Source of the DNA: Lysobacteraceae bacterium NML03-0222 | GTDB taxonomy: Bacteria; Pseudomonadota; Gammaproteobacteria; Xanthomonadales; Xanthomonadaceae | Assembly: GCA_002798195.1 (NCBI GenBank) | Contig: NWQM01000016.1 | Span: 186,001-250,000 of the forward strand | DNA length: 64,000 nt | Direction of reading: 5' to 3' | In this document: positions 26,937-34,100 of the stretch, piece by piece | How the letters are laid out: every line of letters starts with the position of its first letter | How positions within the stretch are numbered: position 1 is the first letter of the stretch | Made by a program: the position numbers and the translations under genes | The notes under the pieces: generated by a model | Seen by the model: only the letters and a program-made list of their open reading frames with translations | Database searches by the model: none | Told to the model about the DNA's origin: nothing

Positions 26937-27777
26937 AGCGGCGCGAGTTGGCGCAGGTTCTGGTGGTCGAGAATGGCTTGTCGGTGCAACGGGCGTGCCG
27001 CGCCAGCGGTCTGGCAAAGGCCTCGTGGTATCGACCGGCGACGGAAACGATCGCGAAGGATACCCAAGTCATTGAGGCATTGCAGGGGCTGGTCGCACGG
27101 CATGGGCGATGGGGCTTCTGGAGTGCTTCCGGCGCCTGCGCCTGGATGGCTACCTTTGGAACCACAAGCGGGTCTGGCGGGTGTACTGCCAACTCAAACT
27201 CAATCTGCCGCGCCGAACGAAGAAGCGCCTGCCGATGCGGGAGAAACAAACACTGGAGGTGCCAATGCAAGCCAATACCTTGTGGTCGATGGACTTCATG
27301 GCCGACACGCTCTGCGGAGGCCGCCGCTTCCGCACCTTCAATGTACTGGACGAAGGTGTACGTGAAGCCCTGGCCATTGAGATTGACACCAGCCTGCCAG
27401 CCGAACGGGTGATTCGTGCACTGGAGCAGTTGAAGCAATGGCGCGGTTTGCCCAAGGCCATTCGTTGTGACAACGGCCCTGAATACACCGCACAAAGCCT
27501 GGTCGACTGGTGTCGCAAGCATCACGTCGAACTGCGCCACATCCAGCCAGGCAAGCCGAACCAAAACGCTTACATTGAACGATTCAACAAAACCTATCGC
27601 ACCGAAGTGCTGGACGCGCACCTGTTCGAAGATCTTGAGCAGGTGCGCGACATCACCGACCTTTGGCTGCAAAGCTACAACGAAGAACGCCCGCATGAGT
27701 CGCTCGGCAACCTGCCACCGAGCGTCTTTCGCCAACAATGCGAACGGGCAAATTCTCCTTTACAACTGTCTACTTGA
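26913..27777 (+). pseudogene. IS3-family transposase OrfB (inner element), frameshifted
   Basis: The first part reads RELAQVLVVENGLSVQRACR ... LVARHGRWGFW in one frame. The rest, ECFRRLRLDGYLWNHKRVW onward, is in another, so one base has been lost near 27115-27122. Downstream the DDE core is intact: LWSMDFMAD, IRCDNGPEYTAQ, QNAYIERFNKTYR, and the ending YNEERPHESLGNLPPSVF. This mid-gene frameshift is not the programmed OrfA/OrfB slip, so the copy is probably inactive unless the base loss is a sequencing error. Confidence 0.8.
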
Positions 27778-27795
27778 CGGGGAAGGCTACGTACG

Positions 27796-28394
27796 GTGCA
27801 GCGCATCTTCCAGCTCAAGGGCTGGCAGGTGCGCAAGCGTGCAGTGGGACGACGGCCACGTATCCAGGCGCTGCCTTCGGTCGCGACTGCCCCCGACCAG
27901 CGTTGGGCGACCGACCTGTGTCGGGTATGGGGAGGACGTGATGGCTGGCTGACGTTGGCGCTTGTTATCGATTGCCATACCCGGCAATTGCTGGGCTGGC
28001 ATCTCTCACGCAGCGGCAAGGCCAGTACCGCGGTGGCAGCATTGGAGCAGGCACTGATTGCCCGCTATGGCACGCTCGGGCGTGTGCCTGAGCCGTTCCT
28101 GCTGCGTTCGGACAACGGCCTGGTCTTCACCAGCCGCGATTACACGCGGCTGGTACGCAGCTATGGCTTGCAGCAAGAGTTCATCACCCCGCATTGCCCC
28201 CAGCAAAACGGCATGGTGGAACGCCTCATCCGTACCCTCAAGGAGCAATGCGTACACCGTCATCGCTTTGAGAGCCAGCAGCATGCCATGCGTGTGCTGG
28301 GTGACTGGATCCAGTCCAGTTCTACAATCACCGACGCCCGCATCAGGCGCTCGGCATGAAAACACCCGCTGAAGCGTATGCTTTAGCCGCATGA
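27796..28394 (+). pseudogene. OrfB of the outer IS3-type element, second part
   Basis: It resumes at VQRIFQLKGWQVRKRAVG and carries the DDE core: WATDLCRVWGGRDGW, LLRSDNGLVFTSRDY, PQQNGMVERLIRTLKEQCVH. After GDWIQ a duplicated TCCAG (28310-28319) throws the frame off. The expected ending, FYNHRRPHQALGMKTPAEAY to the TGA at 28392-28394, is readable one frame over. The in-frame product ends at 28359 instead. Confidence 0.85.
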
Positions 28395-28423
28395 CCTGTG
28401 CAGAAAGGGGTGGGTCATTACAG

Positions 28424-28810
28424 CAACGACTTGGCTTTGACGCAAATGACTGGCTCAGGCAAATGTCGCTGCGAATGGGACGAGGCGAGCGTGTTTACCC
28501 CGATTACGCTTTGCTTGCCCAGACCAAGCGCGATGAGGAAAGCGCCCGCTTCATCTGGGAAGCCAAGTACCGTATTGCCAATGAAGCCAGTCTGCGCGAA
28601 GCATTTTTTCAGGCCAAATCCTATGCACTGCGGCTTGCCTCAGCCGGTTTTGCACTGGTAGCTGTCGAAGGCGTCTGGGTATCACTGGCGCGCGAGCAAT
28701 TCGCCTTCGACAAATTACTGCATTTTTCCTGGGCTACCCTCGCTCAAACCGAAGGCTTCTCCAGCCTCGCCAAGCTCTGTGCCAAGTCTCGGCTTGAGAC
28801 AGCAAAATAA
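28424..28810 (+). pseudogene. 3' fragment of a possible PD-(D/E)xK nuclease (HsdR-like)
   Basis: About 128 codons remain after the IS boundary, reading QRLGFDANDWLRQMSLRMGR onward. The spacing of PDYALL and FIWEAK, then QAKSYALRLASAGFALVA, resembles the core of PD-(D/E)xK nuclease domains such as the N-terminal domain of type I restriction HsdR subunits. The N-terminus is missing, replaced by the IS end. The piece ends SLAKLCAKSRLETAK and has no partner genes beside it. It may be a cut-down restriction gene or a stand-alone nuclease; the family call is tentative. Confidence 0.45.
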
Positions 28811-28901
28811 GCCTACCTCCCAATGATTTTAAGATTAAGCACCCTTGGTGCCTCACAAACTTCGAACACGCAAATTCCGTCCACTCAATATACGATGCCT
28901 C

Positions 28902-29882
28902 ATGAAATCCGCCCTAGCTTTACTGGCACTACTTGCCTCGCAGCCGTTCAACCAAAATGAACTCATCCGCAGAGGGCTGCTCCTGGATGGGCCGGACGGT
29001 CACCGCCCTTCCCTCTGGGTTGATACGGATTACGTCTTCAACTGCGGCTTACGGAATATCCGGGTACAGTTCAGCGACTATCATTTATCCGGGCTGGATT
29101 TCGGTAAGAAACATGGGGTCAGCGCCATAAGCATTGATGGCAACCCTATAGACGGGCAATTGTTGGAAAACATCAACAGTCATGTCGTTGGCACAGGTTT
29201 CAGCCGTATCCAAAAAGCTTGGGGCATGTGCAGTACGGCAGGTGCGCGTATCGGCATCCAGTACACCATGAGTGGAGACATTCAAGCCATTGAATTCAGC
29301 CTTGAAACCGATGGCAGCGGCCAGTTGCTCGCCCGTTATCAACAAGGCCAATGGCAGCCGCTTGCCGATGCCTATCTGCGCCAGCGTTTTGATACTGGCA
29401 TGGAAGTTTCCCGGCAGCAGCGCATTCATGTCACTTCCCACTGTTTTTCCAGAATCGGCTCGAACGCCAAGGATTTAACCTCGATGGAAGTTTTGACCGA
29501 GCTGGAAACGCGCTTTCAGTCAATCAAAACCCATACACTGGTCAGCAACTGGCAGGATGAAGCCACAGGCCGCATACGCGGGCAGATATTGCAAGCCGAT
29601 ATTGACGGGCAGCCTGTGCGTGCAACTGCAATCCGGCGTATCAACCGTGGAGTCCCTTCCGGTGCTGTGCTTTGGCCACTTACTGCCATTTGTCTTGGTT
29701 CTGAGGATAAAGTCCGGCTGACATATGCGGCCATAGAAGAGCCAGCTGCTTTTCCTTGGCATTTCGATGCCCCATCCTCCAAACGGGCTTACATTCATGT
29801 GCTAAACAAACAGGGAGCTGCCAAGGCGGAGTGGGAGCGCACTCACCACCCAGTTTCCACTGATACGGCGGATGAAGAATAA
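28902..29882 (+). CDS. Exported protein of unknown function
   Basis: A protein of about 326 residues starting MKSALALLALLASQPFNQNE; the first 15 residues resemble a short signal peptide. I do not recognise the family. Paired cysteines (DYVFNCGLRNIRV, AWGMCSTAGARIG, VTSHCFSRIG, TAICLGSED) suggest a folded periplasmic protein. It stands alone between the IS cluster and the SDR gene. The ATG at 28902 is preferred over an in-frame GTG at 28845 because it puts the hydrophobic stretch at the N-terminus. Confidence 0.7.
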   Translation: MKSALALLALLASQPFNQNELIRRGLLLDGPDGHRPSLWVDTDYVFNCGLRNIRVQFSDYHLSGLDFGKKHGVSAISIDGNPIDGQLLENINSHVVGTGFSRIQKAWGMCSTAGARIGIQYTMSGDIQAIEFSLETDGSGQLLARYQQGQWQPLADAYLRQRFDTGMEVSRQQRIHVTSHCFSRIGSNAKDLTSMEVLTELETRFQSIKTHTLVSNWQDEATGRIRGQILQADIDGQPVRATAIRRINRGVPSGAVLWPLTAICLGSEDKVRLTYAAIEEPAAFPWHFDAPSSKRAYIHVLNKQGAAKAEWERTHHPVSTDTADEE

Positions 29883-29965
29883 GCGCCCGCCCAAAGCGGA
29901 TGCGTAGCGACTGGCAAGACTTGGGTAAAATCCCGCCTCTCCCCGTCTCAAGAATCGAGGTTCCC

Positions 29966-30736
29966 ATGCAGATTTCCGCGACTCGCGCCATCATCACCGG
30001 CGGCGCTTCCGGGCTTGGTTTTGCCACCGCCAAACATTTGATCGCCCAGGGCGGCAAGGTGGCGCTGTTCGATGTCAACGAAGAAAAGGGCCAGGCCGCT
30101 GTCGCCGATCTGGGTGCCGACAAGGCGGCGTTCTTCAAGACCGATGTCAGCAACGAGGCGGAAGTCATTGCAAATGTTGCCAAGGCGCGCGAGTTTCTCG
30201 GCGGGCTGAATGCCTGCATCAACTGCGCCGGCATCCTCGGCGCTGGCCGGGTGCTTGGCAAGGCCGGGCCGATGCCGCTGTCGCAGTTCCAGACCACGGT
30301 GATGGTGAACCTCGTCGGCAGCTTCAATGTCGCCAAGGCCTGCGCCGACCTGATGCAGCACAACGAAGCAGGCACTGACGGCGAGCGCGGGGTGATCATC
30401 AATACCGCATCGGTCGCCGCTTACGAGGGCCAGATTGGCCAGGCGGCGTATTCGGCAAGCAAGGGTGGCGTGGTCGGCATGACCTTGCCGATGGCGCGTG
30501 AGCTGGCGCGTTTTGGCATCCGCGTGATGACCATCGCCCCGGGGATTTTCTGGACGCCGATGGTCGATGGCATGCCCGAGGACGTGCAGAAATCGCTGTC
30601 GGCCTCGATTCCCTTCCCTTCGCGGCTTGGCAAGCCCGAGGAGTTTGCCGACCTTGCGGCCTATATCATCGGCACCTCGTATCTCAATGGCGAAACCATC
30701 CGCCTCGACGGCGCGGTGCGCCTGGCAGCCAAGTAA
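29966..30736 (+). CDS. SDR-family 3-hydroxyacyl-CoA dehydrogenase (HSD17B10-like)
   Basis: The 256-residue short-chain dehydrogenase has the NAD-binding TGGASGLG motif (residues 11-18), a D35-region acidic residue (ALFDVNE) favouring NAD over NADP, and the NNAG-equivalent INCAG. The catalytic tetrad is Asn/Ser (NTASVAAYEGQIG) and YSASKGG. The insert after the INCAG motif (GRVLGKAGPMPLSQFQ) is typical of type II 3-hydroxyacyl-CoA dehydrogenases. These oxidise 3-hydroxyacyl-CoA in fatty-acid or branched-chain degradation. The ATG at 29966 follows GAGGTTCCC. The efpL gene follows by 12 bp, but a functional link is not evident. Confidence 0.88.
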   Translation: MQISATRAIITGGASGLGFATAKHLIAQGGKVALFDVNEEKGQAAVADLGADKAAFFKTDVSNEAEVIANVAKAREFLGGLNACINCAGILGAGRVLGKAGPMPLSQFQTTVMVNLVGSFNVAKACADLMQHNEAGTDGERGVIINTASVAAYEGQIGQAAYSASKGGVVGMTLPMARELARFGIRVMTIAPGIFWTPMVDGMPEDVQKSLSASIPFPSRLGKPEEFADLAAYIIGTSYLNGETIRLDGAVRLAAK

Positions 30737-30748
30737 CACGGAGTTTTC

Positions 30749-31315
30749 ATGAAGGCTTACGACATCAAGAAAGGCAACGTCGTCGAATACAACGGCGGCG
30801 TGTATCAAGTGCGCGACATCGAGCGCTCCAGCCCACAGGGCCGCGGCGGCAATGTGCGCTTCCGTTTCACGCTGTATTCGGTGCCCGGCGGCAACAAGCT
30901 CGATGCCAGCTTCGATGCCGACGACAATCTCACCGAAGTGGAGCTGCTGCGCCGTCAGGCCACCTTCTCCTACAAGGACGGCGATGCCTATGTGTTCATG
31001 GATGACGAGGACTACAGCCAGTACGCGCTGGATGCCAGCGCCATTGGCGATGCCACCGGTTACATCACCGACGGCCTGACCGGCTGCTATGTGCAGATCA
31101 TCGACGACACCCCGGTAGCCTTGCAGCTGCCCACGTCGGTCGTGCTGGAAGTCATCGACACCCCGCCGGAACTCAAGGGTGGCACTGCCACCAAGCGCCC
31201 CAAACCGGCGCGCTTGTCCACCGGCATTGAAATCCAGGTGCCCGAATACATCGCCAATGGCGAAAAAGTCTGGGTCAATACCGTGACGGGTGAGTTCGGT
31301 GGTCGTGCCGAATAA
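30749..31315 (+). CDS. efpL: Elongation factor P-like protein EfpL (YeiP)
   Basis: The 188-residue protein has the three-domain EF-P layout: an N-terminal KOW-like domain, an OB domain and a C-terminal OB domain ending with GEKVWVNTVTGEFGGRAE. The loop that in EF-P carries the modified Lys reads SSPQGRGG with Arg at position 32, the mark of the EfpL/YeiP branch, which works without modification. EfpL helps ribosomes through polyproline and related stalling motifs. It follows the SDR gene by 12 bp, and its 3' end overlaps the next small lipoprotein gene. Confidence 0.93.
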   Translation: MKAYDIKKGNVVEYNGGVYQVRDIERSSPQGRGGNVRFRFTLYSVPGGNKLDASFDADDNLTEVELLRRQATFSYKDGDAYVFMDDEDYSQYALDASAIGDATGYITDGLTGCYVQIIDDTPVALQLPTSVVLEVIDTPPELKGGTATKRPKPARLSTGIEIQVPEYIANGEKVWVNTVTGEFGGRAE

Positions 31316-31679
31316 GGCCGTACTGGCACTATTGGCCACACTGTGGCTTGGCGCTTGCAGCGCCGAGCCACAAGCCAGTGCGCCAGCTGCGTCCACCGAA
31401 CCGGTTACAGCCACCCAACCACAGACGGGCGGCGAGACCGGCGTGGATACGCAATCCCTGCCGCAGGATGTGCAGGACTTCATCCTCAACCAGCGCATGT
31501 GCCGGCACTTCAGCCGTCCGGTGGCCGAAGGCGGCAACAGCACCATGGCCGGCATCACCTGCCCCAAGGCCGACGATGCCGCCTGGAAGGCGCTGCTGCG
31601 CAAATATCAGGGCGATGACACTATCGGCAGTGTGCTGCTGGCCGAGCGCCCCCCGGAAAGCAAGGTTGAAAACCCATGA
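31305..31679 (+). CDS. Small lipoprotein of unknown function
   Basis: The product of about 124 residues starts at a GTG and has a lipoprotein signal with lipobox LGAC near residue 20. A Pro/Ala/Thr-rich linker follows. The C-terminal half (SLPQDVQDFILNQRMCRHFS, ITCPKADDAAWKALLRKYQG) has two Cys that could form a disulfide. The start overlaps the last codons of efpL; other GTG starts at 31290 and 31299 are possible. Its stop overlaps the following acetyltransferase start by 4 bp. No family is recognised. Confidence 0.7.
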   Translation: MPNKAVLALLATLWLGACSAEPQASAPAASTEPVTATQPQTGGETGVDTQSLPQDVQDFILNQRMCRHFSRPVAEGGNSTMAGITCPKADDAAWKALLRKYQGDDTIGSVLLAERPPESKVENP

Positions 31680-32128
31680 GCATCCGCAGCGCACAAAGCC
31701 AGGACTTGCCCGCCGTACTGGCGGCCATGCAAGACTTTTACCTGCTTGAAAAACTGCCCTGGAATGCGGCGCGGCAAGAAGCCCTGCTGCACGGCTTGCT
31801 ACAAACCCCGCAAGCAGGCCGCCTGCTGCTGGCCGAGCAGGGCGGCCTGCTTGCCGCCTATGCCGTGATTGGTTTTTGCTTCAGCCTGGAATTTTCAGGG
31901 CGTTTTGCCCTGCTGGACGAGCTGTATGTCCTGCCGGAATTCCAGGGGCTTGGGCTTGGCAAGCAATTGATGCAGGCCACCTCGCAACTGGCGCGCGAGC
32001 AGCACTGTCAAGCAGTACGTTTGGAAGTGAGCGATGACAACCCCAAAGCCCGCGACATCTATCTGCGCGCGGGCTACCGGGTGCAGCCGCGCCGGCTGAT
32101 GAGCCTCTGGCTGGAGCAAGACGCATGA
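31676..32128 (+). CDS. GNAT-family N-acetyltransferase
   Basis: The 150-residue single-domain GNAT has the acetyl-CoA binding loop in LDELYVLPEFQGLGLGKQLM (Q-x-x-G-x-G/A type) and the typical VRLEVSDDNPKARDIYLRAG segment. GNAT enzymes move an acetyl group from acetyl-CoA to an amine; the substrate is unknown. It overlaps both neighbours by 4 bp, between the small lipoprotein and a second acetyltransferase. Confidence 0.88.
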   Translation: MSIRSAQSQDLPAVLAAMQDFYLLEKLPWNAARQEALLHGLLQTPQAGRLLLAEQGGLLAAYAVIGFCFSLEFSGRFALLDELYVLPEFQGLGLGKQLMQATSQLAREQHCQAVRLEVSDDNPKARDIYLRAGYRVQPRRLMSLWLEQDA

Positions 32129-32730
32129 TGGCCGCGCAGCCTGCCAGTTTGCAGCTTGGCGATGTGCGCCTTGTGCCTTTGCAATTGCAGCATGCAGAAG
32201 CTTTGGCCAAGGCCAGCGCCGATGGCGAGCTATGGAAGCTGCCTTATACCTCGGCGCCTTGCAGCGACATGGCTGATTGCCGGCGCTATATCGAAAAAGC
32301 CCTTGAAGCACAGGCCAGCGGACAAGTGCTGCCATTTGCGGTGGAGGTGGCCGGTGAAATCATCGGCTCCACCCGCTATTACGACATCAGCCCGGAAGTG
32401 CCGCGGCTCAATATCGGCCATACCTGGTATGCCGCACGTATGCAGCGCAGCCATGTCAACAGCAGTTGCAAACGCCTGCTGCTGGGACATGCCTTTGAAA
32501 CACTGGGCATGCGCACGGTGTACCTGAAAACCAGCAGCGCCAACCTGCGTTCGCAAGCGGCGATTGAGCGACTGGGCGCCAAACGTGATGGCGTTTTGCG
32601 CCAACATCGCCGCCACAAGGATGGCAGCCTCGGCGATACCGTTTTCTATTCCATTCTGGACAGCGAATGGCCTGCCATCCGCGCACATCTGGATGCCCTT
32701 TTGCAGCGAGCCGCCGATGAAACCCCGTAA
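32125..32730 (+). CDS. RimJ/RimL-type N-acetyltransferase
   Basis: The 201-residue GNAT (Acetyltransf_3 type) opens with LQLGDVRLVPLQLQHAEAL and carries the RSHVNSSCKRLLLGHAFETL and TVYLKTSSANLRSQAAIERL blocks. This subgroup acetylates N-termini of proteins or small amines; the substrate is unknown here. The start overlaps the first acetyltransferase (ATGA), and its 3' end overlaps the RNase start by 14 bp. Confidence 0.88.
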   Translation: MMAAQPASLQLGDVRLVPLQLQHAEALAKASADGELWKLPYTSAPCSDMADCRRYIEKALEAQASGQVLPFAVEVAGEIIGSTRYYDISPEVPRLNIGHTWYAARMQRSHVNSSCKRLLLGHAFETLGMRTVYLKTSSANLRSQAAIERLGAKRDGVLRQHRRHKDGSLGDTVFYSILDSEWPAIRAHLDALLQRAADETP

Positions 32731-33169
32731 CTGGTCCATCGCTGCAGTCATTGTCATCGCGCTGTTATGGTTGATTGCACGTGTCAGCCTCGATACCCAT
32801 CGGGTCACTGAGGAGGCCAAGTGGCATGCGCCGGTCAATACTCAAGAGGTCACAGCCTCACGGCAGAGATCCTCGCCAATAACATCAAGCGCTGCACACG
32901 ATAGGCAACATTTGCCGGATGAAGCCTGGCAGACCATCGCGCTGATTCAACGCGGCGGCCCGTATCCGCACCGTCAGGACGGCACGGTATTTGGCAACCG
33001 CGAGCGGCGCCTGCCCAGCAAGCCGCGCGGTTATTACCGCGAGTACACCGTAGCCACACCGGGGCTGGGACATCGCGGCCAGCGCCGCATCGTCACCGGC
33101 GGCCAGCCACCCGATGTCTGGTACTACAGCGACGACCATTACCAGAGCTTCCGCAAATTCACGCCATGA
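32717..33169 (+). CDS. Barnase/RNase Sa-type secreted ribonuclease
   Basis: The 150-residue protein has an N-terminal hydrophobic segment (about 8-23) serving as signal or membrane anchor, a disordered linker, then a microbial guanyl-specific RNase domain (about 65-150). The catalytic residues are in place: E109 in GYYREYTV, R124 in GQRRIVTGG and H141 in SDDHYQSF. Such enzymes cleave RNA after guanosine. The next gene is a barstar-type inhibitor joined by a 4-bp overlap, so the cell protects itself from the enzyme before export. It is short for a polymorphic toxin and lacks delivery domains. Confidence 0.9.
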   Translation: MKPRNWSIAAVIVIALLWLIARVSLDTHRVTEEAKWHAPVNTQEVTASRQRSSPITSSAAHDRQHLPDEAWQTIALIQRGGPYPHRQDGTVFGNRERRLPSKPRGYYREYTVATPGLGHRGQRRIVTGGQPPDVWYYSDDHYQSFRKFTP

Positions 33170-33555
33170 CCGACAACAGCGGCCTCATTTTTCTGCGTCC
33201 GGCACAGATGCCGGCGTATCTGCGGCAATTGCAGGACGAAAACACCGACAGCCGCGAAGTCTCCCTGCGCGGCGTGCGCGACAAGACCACATTGCTGGCG
33301 CGCTTTGCCCGGGCACTGGATTTTCCCGAGGGCATCGGCCATAACTGGGATAGCCTCGCCGATGCGCTGCGCGATGTATTCCCGCCGCAAACCGCCCCGC
33401 AGGCATTGATCGTGCGCCACTGCCACGGCCTGCGTGAGGCAAGCCCGGAGGATTTGCAGATACTTGTGGACATTCTGGCCGACACCCTGACGTTTTATGC
33501 CGAGCAAGGCCAGCGGGTTGAAATCGTGCTGGATACCCGCCTGCCACCGGCCTGA
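33166..33555 (+). CDS. Barstar-family ribonuclease inhibitor
   Basis: The 129-residue cytoplasmic protein has the barstar fold signature: KTTLLARFARALDFPEGIGH followed by NWDSLADALRD, with the acidic residues that fill the RNase active site. Its start overlaps the RNase stop (ATGA), the arrangement expected of a toxin and its inhibitor. It ends 1 bp short of the convergent Nudix gene. Confidence 0.92.
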   Translation: MTDNSGLIFLRPAQMPAYLRQLQDENTDSREVSLRGVRDKTTLLARFARALDFPEGIGHNWDSLADALRDVFPPQTAPQALIVRHCHGLREASPEDLQILVDILADTLTFYAEQGQRVEIVLDTRLPPA

Positions 33556-33556
33556 A

Positions 33557-34096
33557 TCAAACCCGCTGCAACCAGCGCTGTGCCATGCGCCGTAGCGAGC
33601 CATCGCAGCCATCGTCTTCGGCCAGGGCGGCGATATCCCGCCAGGCCAGTGCCAGCGATTCTTCGCTGATGACGAAATCTTCACTCGCCTCTGCCCGCAC
33701 CACATAGCGCACGTCGTAATGCCAGTGCGCGGGCACCTCGCCCTGCGCAGGTATCTGGTGCTTGTCGATATCGAAAATCGGCGCTTCCACTACAAGCCCG
33801 CTCAGCCCGGATTCTTCGCAGGCCTCTCGCAGTGCCGTAGCGGCAAGGTCGCAATCGCCATCGGCATGGCCACCCAATTGCAGCCAGCGTTGCAGCTTGC
33901 GGTGATGGGTCAGCAATACCCGCCTGCCATCGGCGCTTACCAGCCAACAAGACGCGGTGAAATGCCCGGTCAGGCGGCTGCGGCAAAACGGGTTTTCCCC
34001 GCCCGCTTGCAGCAGCGCCAGATATTCGCCCGCCAATGCGGCCTGCTGTGGATATTGCCCGGCAAATACGCGCAGGGCATGTTCGAGATGGCGCAT
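33557..34096 (-). CDS. Nudix-family hydrolase
   Basis: The 179-residue Nudix protein has a recognisable box, GGHADGDCDLAATALREACE followed by ESGL. The REACEESG part with the metal-binding Glu residues is intact, but the first Glu of the G-x5-E motif is Cys here, with an Asp beside it. Nudix enzymes hydrolyse nucleoside-diphosphate derivatives; the substrate is unknown. The ATG at 34096 lies 4 bp after the uup stop, so it is read from the uup transcript. Confidence 0.85.
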   Translation of the reverse strand: MRHLEHALRVFAGQYPQQAALAGEYLALLQAGGENPFCRSRLTGHFTASCWLVSADGRRVLLTHHRKLQRWLQLGGHADGDCDLAATALREACEESGLSGLVVEAPIFDIDKHQIPAQGEVPAHWHYDVRYVVRAEASEDFVISEESLALAWRDIAALAEDDGCDGSLRRMAQRWLQRV

Positions 34097-34100
34097 CGGC

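Larger units (their letters stand above)
26583..27791 (+). mobile_element. IS3-family element inserted in the outer IS
   Basis: Ends are long imperfect inverted repeats beginning CGTAGCCTTCCCC and continuing through AGACAGTT(C/G)TAAAGGAGAA. The 4-bp target TACG is duplicated at 26579-26582 and 27792-27795. Removing the element with one TACG restores codons AAT-ACG-GTG-CAG of the outer OrfB. Length is about 1.2 kb, normal for IS3. A fragment of the same kind of left end lies at 5-75. Confidence 0.92.
26116..28422 (+). mobile_element. Decayed IS3-family element, split by a second IS
   Basis: The ends are imperfect inverted repeats: 26116 TGTAATGACCCAC...TTCTGCTCAGGT and, reversed at 28393-28422, TGTAATGACCCAC...TTCTGCACAGGT. 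OrfA lacks its N-terminal half. OrfB is split after codon N-T by the IS at 26583-27791 and resumes V-Q-R-I-F-Q-L-K at 27796. A 5-bp TCCAG duplication near 28310-28319 shifts the frame just before the OrfB C-terminus. The flanks do not show a clear target duplication. The same element, with the same 5-bp duplication, is partly present at 218-823. Confidence 0.85.

Noticed and set aside
29948..31603. 551-codon minus-strand open frame opposite the SDR and efpL genes
   Set aside because: It is antisense to two clear conserved genes and its translation looks like a compositional shadow.
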